DNA of 64,000 nucleotides from Melampsora larici-populina 98AG31 (Eukaryota; Basidiomycota; Pucciniomycetes; Pucciniales; Melampsoraceae): contig NW_006768862.1 of NCBI RefSeq assembly GCF_000204055.1, forward strand, positions 1,885 through 65,884, given 5' to 3'. Each line of letters starts with the position of its first letter. Within the stretch, counting starts at the first letter, position 1. Below, in pieces: positions 33,460 through 45,037 of the stretch. The notes beneath the pieces were generated by a model. It searched no databases and had not been told where the DNA came from. It saw nothing but the letters and a program-made list of their open reading frames with translations. A program made the translations under genes and the position numbers.

Positions 33460-35154
33460 GAGACAAATGAGTCTTATTAGTGTGCATGAGACAATGGAAC
33501 ACTTGTAAGACTAAGAAAAGAAAGAAACAGAGAAAACTGGTTTTTTGAAACCTGACAAAAACTGAACACATGAGAGTTCTGTGGGTGGAAATGTTCTTAG
33601 GCAAGGACTAACAAGTTTTGTCAAACAAACTGAAAAAATGATTAATCTGACTTGATATAGTAGAGGAAAAAAAGGGACAGCTTTTTTGTTTTTGAGTAGT
33701 TTGGGCGGGCGGGAGGCCAACAAAAACTTGGAGATTTTTCGTTTTTTATAAGACTCAAGAAGAAAAAGGCTATAGTAAGACAAGAACGCACGGACTAATA
33801 AAATTTTGTAAGGAAATTTTTAAGTGGGACAAATGAGCTTTCAACAGAGGACAGGAATTATAGGCAAGATAATTTTTTACACTCATTGCATCCTAACGTC
33901 CATCCTATGCTGGCACGTGAGGTGGAAGTATCTCCACCAGAGAGGATGGGAGATTATGGTTCCACCCCGCGTGTTCTCACTACCCGGACGCCTTTTTGAC
34001 CCATTCCCGTATGTCAATACGCGTACCAACTCCCATTATTTCAAATTTCAAATCTTTTAGAATCATAAACCTCATTTAATTTCTTAAAAAAAGTTTACTA
34101 ATTGTTTGCCTTACTCGACTTTCCTCATCAAATATTAATTTCATTAATTGATTTCTTTGTAAACTTTTTGAAATCCACCGTGCAAATCTAAAACTTTTAA
34201 GATTTTTATTGCTAAACACCTTGTATTGATTTCAGGGCAATTTCTTAAAATGTTGATTTAAATCGGGTAGTAAAATGTTGCATTGGTCCTAGATTATCTT
34301 CTGTTGAGTGTAGATTCTTTGAAGCTTTTATGAATTCACATCTAGCTTCTTTGTTCTGATCCAAACACAAAAACCAGGTTTTACACTCAAAGAAGATGAA
34401 ATGATGTGGTAGAGGGAAGAGAAAAAGCTTGAACAAATTTGATCCAGATCTTGGGATCTGAATCTCGATATTAATGAACAAAAGCCTGTGCAAAAAAGTC
34501 AACTTTTTCAATATCATTCTTCTTTAGGACAAAGAAACTTGACTAATCCAGTAAAGCAATCATCAATATGATTCTCGAGACTCTCTCTCTCTGATCACAA
34601 ACTATACTATTCCTTTTTTCCATTGATTTAATCTTTCATCACTTCCAGATCAATAATTATGATGATTTTTATTTTCAGAATCTGATACCTTTTTATTTGG
34701 TGTAATGAATTTGAAAACAACTCGAATCAAAATATCAATAAATGGACTCATCAAACCAAACAAACAAACAAAAGTGGAAGTATGTCTAATAGATCTTAAA
34801 GAAAAAGTTGTCATACTAACTAAATACGTTTGTAATGAATTCATCAAATTGGTTTAATAAAAAATTAGTTTTGATGTGATAAATTGATTGATGTTTTGAA
34901 GAAATTGATCAAATTCTTTTCAAAGTTTTTCTTTGTGGCGAGTTTCAGTTTGAATGATTTATTGATTTTTGAATTAATGAGAGGATATGCATGATTTGGT
35001 ACCTAGTTTGATAGGATAAGGTGTGTTGTGATTCCTAATGAAAAGAAAAGTTTGAATCAGGAGAAAAAGAATGAAAGCCTTTCAAAATTCCATAAATTGA
35101 GCTTTATGTGAATTTTGTGCTTCTGCAGGTTTTTTCAAAAAAAGTCATCAATCA
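33460..35154. other. Intergenic, no gene seen
   Basis: Open frames at 33511-33783, 34245-34517 and 34650-34847 (minus) are short and of unknown nature. The last is hydrophobic (FVCLFGLMSPFIDILIRVVF) and might be a decayed membrane-protein exon. Confidence 0.35.
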
Positions 35155-35958
35155 TTAGTTTACACTAAAACAAGCAAGAAACAAAATCAACATAATTAAC
35201 AGAAAGAACAGCTCACATTTTTTAGATTTTAGTTTTTCTTTTACAATCTTATTTATATGTTTTTCAAAAACTTCAATATATGGTTTCAAAGATGTTTGCT
35301 CCCAATTAGGTTTATTACTTTGTTGAGGTCCATCTCCAGTTTGATTGAATTTAACTTTGTCTAATTGTCTTAAAAGGTCTCTAACATCTGGAACTTTTTT
35401 CGGATCAAATGCATGAATTTGAGTAGGATCAATAGGTACGCAAACTTTACCTGTACTACTACCAAGATGTACCCAAAATGGACTTTTCAAAATATGGGTC
35501 ATATGTTTATGAACTTCTAAATTGATTCTAGGATATGTGTAATGTATTTGAATATTTATCAATTCTTCCTTTAGTCTTTGGCTCCTTCTTTGATCACTGA
35601 AGCTAGAGTTAGATAAATCTAGAACTTTTTCAGCAATGGTAATGAATTTCCAGCGCTTTGAACAAATTCTTGCTTCACAACAACAGCTTCGAATATCATC
35701 ATAATCCGTTAGATCAATATCAAAGACTAATTCTCTTAAGATCGGTTTAAAAGCTGCCTTGGAGATCAGTTTTCAATATTTGGGCTGAGCCGTATAAGCA
35801 GGTCCGATTTTGAATTGCGTAGGGTTCAATCTGATAATATCCTTTGGTAATTTGATGACTTGCATAAGAGTTGTTCTTAGGTAAGCTTCATTTCGAAGGG
35901 TGACAGCAAACTCTTGATCTGTAAAGGCGTAGTTTGGTACTATCAAAGATTGACTCAT
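35155..35958 (-). pseudogene. PRI1: DNA primase small subunit relic (PRI1-like)
   Basis: Eukaryotic primase small subunits make RNA primers with DNA polymerase alpha. The frame shows the N-terminal FAVTLRNEAYLR and IRLNPTQFKIGPAYTA, then ELVFDIDLTDYDDIRSCC with the two catalytic Asp of the FDID motif, then HYTYPRINLEVHKH, LLKSPF-like ILKSPFWVH, VCVPIDP and FDPKKVP. Defects: a TGA at 35773-35775 replaces the residue before KLISKAAFKP; the central block, including the conserved GRRGVHCWVCD-type region, is missing; the third catalytic Asp (normally PRLD or PRID) is Asn; one zinc-site Cys near ICSKRW is Arg. It has about 268 codons against roughly 400-500 in the family. A functional copy must exist elsewhere. 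Confidence 0.85.
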
Positions 35959-36730
35959 CTTTTCATGAGTTCATGTTGTTTTAGTCAAATATCACACTTG
36001 TTTTTGTAAGAATTCGAGTTGGCTGAGACACTAAGCTACTGCAACAGAAACACACAACCTTTTATAAAGGTGACAAGACAGTTCAGCCTGGTGTTGACTA
36101 GACACGGGCTGATGACAGAGACAGCGAGTTCTAAACTCGAGAACGGACCTGAATGAGGGAACGTGGATGATGAAGAAAACTACTAAAAGAGAAATAAGAG
36201 AAATAGTAAAACGTAGAGGTATAGTGTAAAAGAAGTTTTAGTAACAGTTACTTCGTAAAGTGATATTAGGATAAAGAAATAACACTTTCTCACCTTTAGA
36301 ATCTTTTTCCACAATGGGGGAAAAAGATTCAGATGGAAGAGAGAGGGAGGTTAAAAGGGAACACAACTCTAGCAAAGTCACAAGCTCTCTACAAACAAAA
36401 CACAACAGTAAACACACTATCCCCTAATCAAATCCGAATGCGGTAAGTTCCTTCTAACACAATCCTAGTTCCTATCACGATTTCAGCCTCATACCAGTTG
36501 ATTTTGTTTCCATCCAATCCCAATCCGTTCAGAAGACGTTTCCATTTCCTTAATGGTTTTGACACAACACCTAGAGAACCTTTCGTTCTCCAACAGTTTT
36601 TCATTGAATAAACCATTGACTCAGCATGATCTCGCTCGAACCATAAGAAGAGTTGCTTCCAAGGAAACAGTTGTCAATATTAATTTGACATTACTTGATA
36701 TTCATTTAGATTAGCACAAGGATCATTGTA
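35959..36730. other. Intergenic, possible decayed LTR
   Basis: The sequence 36092-36412 starts TGTTGACT and ends CACAACA, resembling a solo LTR, but no target duplication flanks it. A minus-strand frame at 36428-36616 is not recognised. Confidence 0.3.
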
Positions 36731-37346
36731 CGCCGCAAGAACACAATTTCTGTGATGATATTTTTTATGAATTGAATCAAAAGTTCATGTTAGAATAAAC
36801 AAGTTCATTTTTGTCTAATGAGTACTTTGAAGGCAAGACAAAGTTTGGAGTCGCGTTTCCGGGTCCGAAGGAGCATTTTCGAAATCGATGTTGTCATTGA
36901 ACAAATGATCCAATGCCAGTCCTTCATCTACCTTTGGTTGACCTTCTTCTTGCTTTTCTATCTTTTCACAAGCCGTAAGAGCACTATCTCTGTGGTATTA
37001 TTTTTTTATGAATTGAATTGAATCTGTATGTTAGAACAAATAAGTTGGGTTTTTTCAAATGAGTAATTTGGAGACAAGACAGAATTTTCACGTTTTCGGA
37101 TCCAATGGAGCATTCTTCATATCGATGTCATTATTGAGTAAATGTTCCAATGTCGGTCCTTCATTCTACCTTGGATTGACTATATTCATTGATTTCTATG
37201 TTTTCATCCGAGCCTGAGTTCTCTATTGGTGGGGCTATCACATCTTCCTTGATTGGCTGTTTGACAGGGTTAGACAAAGAATCTGTTCTGGTTTGTTTCA
37301 TTTTGTTTGAATGATTGTTGAGGAAGTTATGATGGATATGAGACAT
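36731..37346 (-). pseudogene. Uncharacterised gene relic with tandemly duplicated exon
   Basis: Not recognised. On the minus strand a 5' piece (MSHIHHNFLNNHSNKMKQTR, 37346 leftwards, polar and acidic, ending EINEYSQSK) runs into two tandem copies of one roughly 240-bp segment. The copy at about 36731-36940 encodes VDEGLALDHLFNDNIDFENA then PSDPETRLQTLSCLQSTH. The copy at about 36970-37181 encodes the related EGPTLEHLLNNDIDMKNAPL then DPKT, then a TGA (37088-37090) exactly where the other copy has CGA. The second copy also has one extra base near its start. The differences seen around 36853-36875 against 37088-37110 are mostly C/T and G/A. Confidence 0.4.
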
Positions 37347-37857
37347 CTTGATCCAATCTTCTAGAGTAGGTTTGAGAGCTGAGCTACCATTCTGGAAGAA
37401 ATCTAATTGAATGGTTCCAGAACAATGGTTAATACATTTTCAAGAGAAGTAGCTAATAAAGGATCAAGACCAACTAAAAAGATCATTATCTTGTGAAATG
37501 ATATGATATTATTCAACTTGATTTGCTCATTCTCTATCACTCCTTACACCTTCATCATGAACATGATCAATCTCTTGAGGTTGTTGTTGTTTTGGGTTTT
37601 GATCGTAGTTTTAGTTTTAGGTTTTTAGTAGAGATCACCAAGAACTCATAGGGGTTTGATAGGCCATGAAGAGAGGTGGGGTTGGGAACAGCTGAGCCTA
37701 AGGGGGTTGGAGTCTTAGTGTACAGCTTGTCTTAGGGGTTTAATCCAGTTTCGCCGACTTTTTTATTTGTCCTACTTGTCCCCAAAATGCAGACATCCCC
37801 TAATTGTATGTTTCACCATTATTCATTAACATCTTCATTTTCATATTAAATTAATCA

Positions 37858-37882
37858 CTGGCAAATTAGCGGCGGGCGCCGC
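37858..37882 (-). mobile_element. Candidate Helitron 3' terminus, opposite strand
   Basis: On the minus strand: GCGGCGCCCGCCGC hairpin, TAATTTGC, then CCAG (a variant of CTAG) and T. A second GC hairpin (GGCGGCGTCAGCCGC) lies directly upstream of it at about 37887-37901, giving a doubled structure. Confidence 0.45.
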
Positions 37883-37901
37883 TTTAGCGGCTGACGCCGC
37901 C

Positions 37902-40418
37902 ATGACAGTAACTGTGAAGAGGCTTTGGAGTCCCAATCACCCTTCTTTTTTGCTTGGAACATGTTGATTGAGACATCTTTGATTTCAGTGACATCTTGGA
38001 ACCAATCAATGCACTACTTAGTCGACGTTTGTCCAAGGTCAAGGATTGAAGCTTGGTGTGGAATGCAGTGGTGGGTGGCACCCTTGCCACACTTTGCATC
38101 CAAGTACTTGTTGGATTCAAGAATCTGAAGCCTCTTTGTTGGCAGTGAATCAAATTGTTTGCATACAGTTTTTAATCATATCACATGATGCCATTGAGAT
38201 CAATGAGTCAATAATTCAAAGGTCAGATGTAAGCTGAGGAAATATCATTGGTGTTCTCAGCATTTGAAACAATACAAAAATGTAAAGGTTTTATCAAATA
38301 ATATATTTCCAATGGAGATGTAACATGTCAAATATGATCTTTTATAATCTTGATTGAGTCTTACTCCCTTTGATTGTTGCTCTCAATAAGTTGCCACAGA
38401 TGTGATATTTTCTACCTTGTCATCTCTTCCTGTTCTCATAATCACAATTTTGGCAAAAACTGCATGATTTGAGTGTTTGTGTCATGCTCAAAACCCATGC
38501 CAAGTGTATAGTAATCTATATACCATTACACATTCTTGACAATAACAGCTAAATGATTTGCCCAAATACCATCATTTAAATTTCATTTCAATCACACTGT
38601 TCTTTCATGTTTTGGTTTTGTAATTTGTAATTTGTCTTCTTGTGGCCCCCTGTTTTTGATGGTTCCCTTTATCCAGGAATTTTGGGTGGTGCAAGATATA
38701 ATTTCATGACTTACAACCAAATTCAGAAATTGATGGAATCCGATCAAAGTTTCTAAAAAAATGAATTGCTTGTCACCAAGTTTTAGATGTGAAGTTGAAT
38801 AGTATCATGGAGTCATCCTGACACCACTAACTTCATTTAAATTGTGATCAAAGATAGAAAAAGAATTAATGGTGAATGATGGGTAGGGTGGAACAATTTG
38901 TTGATTGATGTCACATACAACCAATGTAAACCTGCACTGTTACTCCCAAGACTGTGTTTTCATCCTTTTTGAACTCAATGAAATCATAAATTGGGGAACA
39001 TGATACATAGCTTCTAGATCATGTGAAGGATAATGAAATCTGGCACAATTTGGAATCAATTGATGATGACAACCAAGTTTGCATTTATCTTTTGTTCATG
39101 TACTAAATATCCTGCTTTTTGGTGTTTTATCATCTACACCTGTATCTTGTGGACTGCCTAAAAGGAACAGATTTTGAGTAGGCAGATATATATGGACTTA
39201 TCTTTCTTTGCTTACCTATGAGATGTTATGACTTCCAGTCTGAGGTGAGAGCTCTTTTAGGTTTGGTGATTTCTTTCAACATTTCAGTTGAACGGACGTA
39301 AGAACCAAGATTGAAGGACTGATTGTTCCTTTGCTGGAATATGATGTGATATTTGATTGGGTTTGAAATACAATGAACAATTTGACTTGTTCAAGAAATG
39401 TAGCACATGTCTCAATCAGATTGTATCTAACACTTCATTTGAAATCACCATATACGGAGGTAAATGTTTCTGATTTAATGTGTTCAACCTCAAACTTTTA
39501 GAACAATAAATACGACTATGACAAATGAAGCAAAGTGGTACATCTTCTCAGAATCAAAGTATGCATTCAATATGTTGAAAACAAAGTTTAGGAGAATCAG
39601 TGAACATCTTTCATTGATCTGATAAGCCCTGGTTCAAGAGTTGTCTGCTTGATGATTATATTGAACCCAAAATTTTCCTTATTTCTTTGACATGTAAGTT
39701 TGAGATGCAGTCAATCTTCCAAAGATTGTTCAAAATTGAATTTGATTGTGTGATGAGCCAATGAGATTGGTCCAAAGGCTGATTATCAAAGTTTATTGTG
39801 AAGACATCTTAATACCATTGTCAGCTCGAGACTTAACTTTGGTAGCAAGTTAAGAGATCTAGAGATGAATGAAACTTACAAAATGTATTTCTTCAGGTTT
39901 TGAAAGATACTTTCTAACCAGAGAGGAATTATTTTTCGGTTCTTTGTAAGATGTTGATATTAAGAAAAACCACAATTGTTAGTTGTTGTTGTCTATGGTG
40001 CGGGATCAGACCGCTGCCAGTTTGTCTGTAAGTGCAATCACTTACAAATCTGCTAAGATGAATATGGGTTTAAACGTATAAGGTTCTTAGGTGACCCTTT
40101 AGCGTTAGTTTTGATGAGAACTGGTTCTTATCAAAAAGGAGGGGGTAAGAAGTAAAACGATCTTAGGAACTTTAGTCGAATAACAATGTGTTACACGATC
40201 TGTAACGCCCTAGTGGAATGTAGAGTGAGAGGGAAAAGTAAAAAGGGAAAGGTGGAAATCTGTCTAAAGGACTCGTAGTTAAAGTTTAAAGCACAATCTA
40301 AAGTTAGAAAGCTTCTTCAGGAAATAACAACGAGATGTTTGGACAAGGCAGAAATCCAAGGGAAAAGGGAGTACTGGTGATCTTTTTATGATAGTTCAGA
40401 AGATAAGTTTTGGGTTAT
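37902..40418. other. Intergenic, no gene seen
   Basis: AT-rich with no recognisable exons. About 39980-40410 is more balanced in composition and may be LTR-derived, but no ends were identified. Confidence 0.4.
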
Positions 40419-40426
40419 TTTGTTAA
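40419..40426 (+). repeat. 8-bp target duplication TTTGTTAA, left copy
   Basis: Repeated at 45030-45037, outside the outer element. Confidence 0.8.
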
Positions 40427-40629
40427 GGACCCCACTATTTAGAGCCCTCGGAGCAGTATCCGAAGCCCTCTTTCGGGTCGGACCCGAGGCTACAAATAAA
40501 TCAGGCGCCCCATTTCCAAGAAGGGGCTCCACAAGGGGCTCCATTTTTTTATTTAATCTCATCATTTATCTATCCTCATCATGTGCCCACCCATGATATT
40601 AATTAATAAACATTGAATTGATGAGATGG

Positions 40630-41130
40630 TCACCATGGAGCGAGCCTCGCTCTCTCGATCAAACGGCCAAAAGACCGCGCTTCTTTCTTGCAAAGACAAC
40701 ATTGTTTGTGAAGTTTGTCACCTCTAGAGGTAAACAAGCCTTGACAATACGTACAACATGTATCTTTAGGAGCCCGACATGGTTGTTTTTGATCTTCATG
40801 ATGAAAAGGAGAAGGGAAATTAATTGAAGGTTCATGACTAGGAAGATGAGAAGAACTACTACTCTCGATCAAATTGTCAGTAATGTTAGAAGGATGATTG
40901 AGTAAACTTTTGGGAGTGCTAGCTAAGATTAAATGGTGATCAGTTGTAGTAGTAGTAGTAGAAGTATTGCCAGGTGAATAATTCAATTGATCGAATTGAT
41001 TGGGTGAAAAGGTAATGGATGGTGGTGGTGGTGGTGGAAACTTGATGGGATCAGAAGGAGAACATTGAAAATCTTGGATCGAGTTCGATCCCATCATATT
41101 CTGATTCATAGTCAAGTTGATTAAACTCAA
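40630..41130 (-). CDS. Cysteine-rich hypothetical protein inside the TIR element
   Basis: 166 residues; not recognised. The N-terminal two-thirds is low-complexity: PPPPPP, TTTTTT and SSSSS runs, likely disordered. The C-terminus has a compact cysteine cluster: C-x6-CC-x2-C, about 14 residues including H, then CC-x2-C (in CCTYCQGLF and HKQCCLCKKE), which could bind zinc. It starts with ATG at 41130 and ends at TGA near 40630. It lies wholly inside the 1.3-kb TIR element, so it could be an element protein or a captured host fragment. Confidence 0.45.
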   Translation of the reverse strand: MSLINLTMNQNMMGSNSIQDFQCSPSDPIKFPPPPPPSITFSPNQFDQLNYSPGNTSTTTTTTDHHLILASTPKSLLNHPSNITDNLIESSSSSHLPSHEPSINFPSPFHHEDQKQPCRAPKDTCCTYCQGLFTSRGDKLHKQCCLCKKEARSFGRLIERARLAPW

Positions 41131-41636
41131 TTAATACTCAATCATCAACAATCTATATCTGAATTCAAGATGATGGTAAACCAAATCAAACACATCAAAA
41201 CTTATATAAATATCAATCAAACACCAAGAGGTCAAAAGATAGAGAAATAGCAAGATATATAGGTATTGATGAACTCTGAACACGACTTCAAACGTAAGAA
41301 CGGTAGAGGTATGAACTGGGTTATTAGGGTTTGGTTGTTTAAAGTTGTGATTAAGTGATAAGAAAATCGGACATGGAAAGTGAGTGTGAGGGAGAGATGG
41401 GAACTTCTATATGTAAGCGTATTGCTGGGCACTTGAAGGGCCAATGTTGTCCGTCATGCAAGGGTCGGTCCGGGTGCCAAACAATTTGGGAGACCTTGCA
41501 TTTGTTTTCATCATATTTGTTGCCCCATATATATGAAGGGGCTCCAAATACGTTAATTGATGATCCAAAAGGGGCTCATCGTGATTTTGTGCCCTATTAG
41601 GGAGCCCTTGATGAGCCCTCGAGGTCCGAACATGCG

Positions 41637-41639
41637 TTA
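41637..41639 (+). repeat. 3-bp target duplication TTA, left copy
   Basis: Matches 44926-44928. TWA is the standard PIF/Harbinger target. Confidence 0.85.
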
Positions 41640-41908
41640 GAGCATCCACAATCGTTTCAGTAAATTTACTGTAAATTTACTGTACGTGTCTGTAAATTAC
41701 AGTGACTGTACGTACAGAAACAGGTAATTCCACTATCGTTGAAGCATATACCATTCTGTACGGTACGTACTGTACAGAATGGACAGTACTCCACTATCGT
41801 GAATTCTGGAAAAATCTGCAAAGTTCAAACTTTCATCAATCTTCCCTCGTCTTCTTCGATTTCTTCAATCTTCAAGGTTAAACTCAAACAAAACTCAAAT
41901 TATCCACC

Positions 41909-43362
41909 ATGGACAATGACGATCCGATGTACAACTTGCAGATCAATGACATACTTTCGAATAGACTGTTGATCAATCACGTTCAGAGACTTCGCAAAGC
42001 CAATGAGGACAATGATGACGAGGTTTTTTTAGCCTTGGAGTTAACTGAGGAACAAATGAATGCAGAACAAAAGCACCGAAGAAAAAGGATCAATTGAGAT
42101 AGAAAGGAAGCACATGAACGCCTCATGCAAAACTATTTTAACAAGAATCCGCGATTCGATCATGAGATTTTTCTGAGACGCTTTAGAATCAGCAGAGAGA
42201 GATTTGTGGATATCTGTCGGCAGCTTGAAGCCCATGATATCTTTTGGGTTCAGAGATATGTATGTATCTCGTGTTATTTAAGTTTTTTTTGACTCGTAAA
42301 TGAATTCTTTGGCGCATGTAGGACTGCTGCCTTCAGCTTGGCCTATCTACTTTCCAAAAGGTTACATGTGCATTACGCCAGCTGGCCTATGGAGTTTTGG
42401 CGGACATCATCGATGAATTTGTTTCGATTGGAGAAACAACTGCAATTCTATGTTTAAAAAAATTTGTTCAAGGAGTTATCGAGATCTTTGGACCTGAATA
42501 TCTCCGTCCTCCAAGACCAGATGAACTCGAGATAATCACCAAGGAGTATGAGGCACGAGGTTTTCCAGGATGCAAAGGTTCCATCGATGGGATGCATTGA
42601 GTATGGAAAAATTGTCCTTCCGGTTGGGCAGGACACTTTCAAGGAAAAGAACGAAAAGCTACTATTGTCTTAGAAGCTGTTGCATCCAAGAGTACACGCA
42701 TATGGCATGCATTCTTTGGTGTGCCTGGATCTTTGAATGATATCAATGTTTTAAATCAATCTCCTCTCTTTAATGATTTTCTAAGAGGTAAGTTATTATT
42801 CGAAGAACAAGTGTTTTTAAAAAAACTGACCAATATACAAATAGGTACCAATGAAAGGATGAACTTCGAGGTCAACGGAAATCAGTATGAACGTGGTTAT
42901 TACCTCGCCGATGGAATCTACCCGGCGTGGCCTGTCTTGATCAAGACGATCAATAGCCCACAAGACGCTGCCTCAGTGACTTACGCCACAGCACAAGAAT
43001 CTGCTCAAAAGGATATCGAGCGAGCCTTTGGTGGCATCCAAGCGGCATGGCACATCATTGCTCGACCGTGCAGGCTTTGGAAGTTACATGATATACGTAG
43101 AATTATGTATGCATGCATAGTGCTTCATAACATCAATGTGGAAGACCGTTACGTTGTAGATCCGGACATTGAGGACTTCCCAACGGACACGGAGATTGTT
43201 CCTAATCATCGTAATCCCGCCTTATGGGCCACTGCTGAGGCATTGATGTCAAACTACATTGATTTACAAGATGCCACTTTGCATTGTCGTCTGATGAACG
43301 ATCTGAAGATTCACAATTGGGTGGCACAAGGGGTGGCACGACAAGGTGTAGGAAACACGTAG
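41909..43362 (+). pseudogene. Harbinger DDE transposase with two in-frame TGA codons
   Basis: Three exons: 41909-42259, 42322-42787 and 42845-43362, with GTATGT and GTAAGT donors. The last intron is 57 nt. Family signatures: AHERLMQNYF near the N-terminus, LGLSTFQKVTCALRQLAYG, GCKGSIDGMH, ATIVLEAVAS then IWHAFFGVPGSLNDINVLNQ, YYLADGIYPAWPVLIKTI, DIERAFGGIQAAWHII and IVLHNINVEDR. The acidic residues at GSIDG, LNDIN and ERAFG correspond to the DDE triad. TGA at 42095-42097 interrupts IN-x-DR where relatives have Arg. TGA at 42598-42600 interrupts MH-x-VWKNCP where relatives have Trp. No frameshift is visible and the gene ends at TAG. Confidence 0.92.
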
Positions 43363-43632
43363 AGACTACTTCAATTTCTGTCAAAAAGCTTGTATACAAA
43401 CTATCAGAAATGAAATGATAAAAAAACAATTGGTATGATGACACATTAAAGATCATAACAGTTGAGTTTGATAACATTTTTAGGAATGATAGAAAGTGTA
43501 AAACAAAAAAAGCACAACCTCTTGGAGACTTTGTTTATTTGAAAAAACATCAGAAATATGAGATCAATTTTGATAAAAAAAACATATATCAATTTGGTGA
43601 TTTTTTTATAATCTGTTGCTTTGAAATGAAAT

Positions 43633-44646
43633 TCATAAATTGTTTTGAGTTGCAGAAGCTGAAGTGGAAGAAGTTGATGGAGTACGGTTTGAATATTTCT
43701 CCTTCAATTGGTTCTGCATCAATATAAGTACCTCTTTGGCAAGAGGTGTCATATTTTCGTCTTCTGGGGTCATTAAGACCTTGAGTTCGTTGACTTGAAT
43801 CAGGCTTGCTTTGGCTTCAGCATCGACTTGAGCCATTTTCTTGGTGAGCTCATTTCCCTCTTCGATAGCTCTCACTCGACGTTCAGCTAATTCATTGGCC
43901 CGAATTATATGCTCCTCACGTGCTAATTCGATTTCTGCAGCCTTTGCATCCTGAATTTGTTTGCGTTTGGTCTTCTTTGATCCGTCAGGGCGAGGAGGTG
44001 TAGCGGCGCGAGGAGTAATGGCACTTGAATCAAGGGCCGAGTCACTGGAGGGGACGTTACCGGCAATTGACATCGCTAGAGGACCCGGTGGAGGACGTGG
44101 AGTAAGCCACTTTGGACAGGTGGCAAGTACTCTCCACGCTGCGAGAGATTTGAAGCGACCTTGGGTGCTGGTCTTGTCAAACATCTTGATGGCGAGTTCA
44201 GGCCAGTCGGTCTGCACAGTACCACTCGGAGGATTATTTTTGATCTGAGTCATGATGCTGGAAAACTTGATTGTAGCGGTTTTCAAAGAGGCCCACCTAC
44301 AAAACAATAGATAAATGAAAACAGGTCAATTGACTGGAATCATGAAAGGATTGAGTTTATCAACAAAAAGTACTTACTTGATCTTGACCGAATTAAAATC
44401 TCGGTATTCGGAAGGGGAGGTGTCATTGAAACGATCGGTGAGTTTTTGTGTAAACTCCTTGCCAGTCTGATTGGTGCCAACCTCAGGTTGCTGGCTGACG
44501 TGGAGGAAAGCCTCGGCTAGCGTGACTTCTTCCGCAGTAGACCAGTTGGTAGACTTGTTGTTTTTTCTTTCTTTTGAGTTTTTATTCTTTTCATTTTGAT
44601 CGTTTTTGTTGTTGTTTGGGTTGATAGTTTGATTTGAGGGATCCAT
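43633..44646 (-). CDS. Harbinger Myb/SANT-like DNA-binding protein
   Basis: Two exons: 44646-44378 and 44296-43633, joined at GTAAGT...TAG so that the protein reads across SVKIKWASLK. The start at 44646 (MDPSNQT) follows an Asn/Lys-rich leader. Residues about 35-100 (NWSTAEEVTLAEAFLHVSQ, GKEFTQKLTDRFND) form the trihelix/Myb-like domain of the second Harbinger protein, which brings transposase to the element ends. The second exon has a NAM-associated-like region (WRVLATCPKW), a Pro/Ala-rich linker, then a charged coiled coil (AKAAEIELAREEHIIRANEL). It is open throughout, ending at TAA. It is convergent with the transposase. Confidence 0.85.
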
Positions 44647-44925
44647 GTTGATTGTTTTTGTGAGATTGATTTTTGATTTGAATGATGATGAAAGTTGAAA
44701 AAACAAAACAGATTGATATCAAAGGAAACGGGAAGTGGATGACTTGTGGTGTGTTGAAATAGAAAGTGGATGACTTGGGGTGTCTCTTTCCCTCGGCAGC
44801 TCAAGCAAATTTTTACCAAAGCAGCAGGTACCGAAGCGTGATTTGGACACGATTGGTGATTTTGAGCTTCGGTACAGCAAAATTTGCTGTACCAAAGCCG
44901 TTTACAGAAACGATTGTGGATGCTC

Positions 44926-44928
44926 TTA
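44926..44928 (+). repeat. 3-bp target duplication TTA, right copy
   Basis: Matches 41637-41639. Confidence 0.85.
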
Positions 44929-45029
44929 TATAGGCTAAAAAAAGCGGGGTATCAACGGGTCACGCGGGTTTTGGTGAAAACCCGGGGGGCTCCGGATATC
45001 AGCCGAGGGGGCTCTAAATAGTGGGATTC

Positions 45030-45037
45030 TTTGTTAA
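45030..45037 (+). repeat. 8-bp target duplication TTTGTTAA, right copy
   Basis: Matches 40419-40426. Confidence 0.8.

Larger units (their letters stand above)
41640..44925 (+). mobile_element. PIF/Harbinger DNA transposon with both genes
   Basis: 3,286 bp. Terminal inverted repeats start GAGCATCCACAATCGTTTC at the left and match inverted at the right end; TTA flanks both sides. It carries the two genes typical of PIF/Harbinger, arranged convergently: a DDE transposase on the plus strand (41909-43362) and a Myb-like DNA-binding protein on the minus strand (44646-43633). The transposase has two TGA interruptions, so this copy cannot move by itself unless they are bypassed. It is nested in the outer TIR element at 40427-45029. 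Confidence 0.93.
40427..45029 (+). mobile_element. TIR element of about 1.3 kb, split by a Harbinger insertion
   Basis: Left end GGACCCCACTATTTAGAGCC and right end, inverted, GAATCCCACTATTTAGAGCC, continuing imperfectly for about 40 bp (TCGG...TATCCGGAGCCC). An exact 8-bp TTTGTTAA flanks both sides, as for hAT-like elements. Removing the nested 3.3-kb Harbinger leaves about 1,314 bp. It carries one open frame (40630-41130) but no recognisable transposase, so it is non-autonomous or has captured a gene. Confidence 0.85.

Noticed and set aside
36092..36412. Solo LTR (TGTTGACT...CACAACA)
   Set aside because: No matching 5-bp flanks and no second copy in the window; kept only as a remark.
42788..42844. 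Coding insertion of 19 residues in the Harbinger transposase
   Set aside because: The stretch has a GTAAGT donor and ATAG acceptor and is absent in the family; it is a 57-nt intron that happens to be open.
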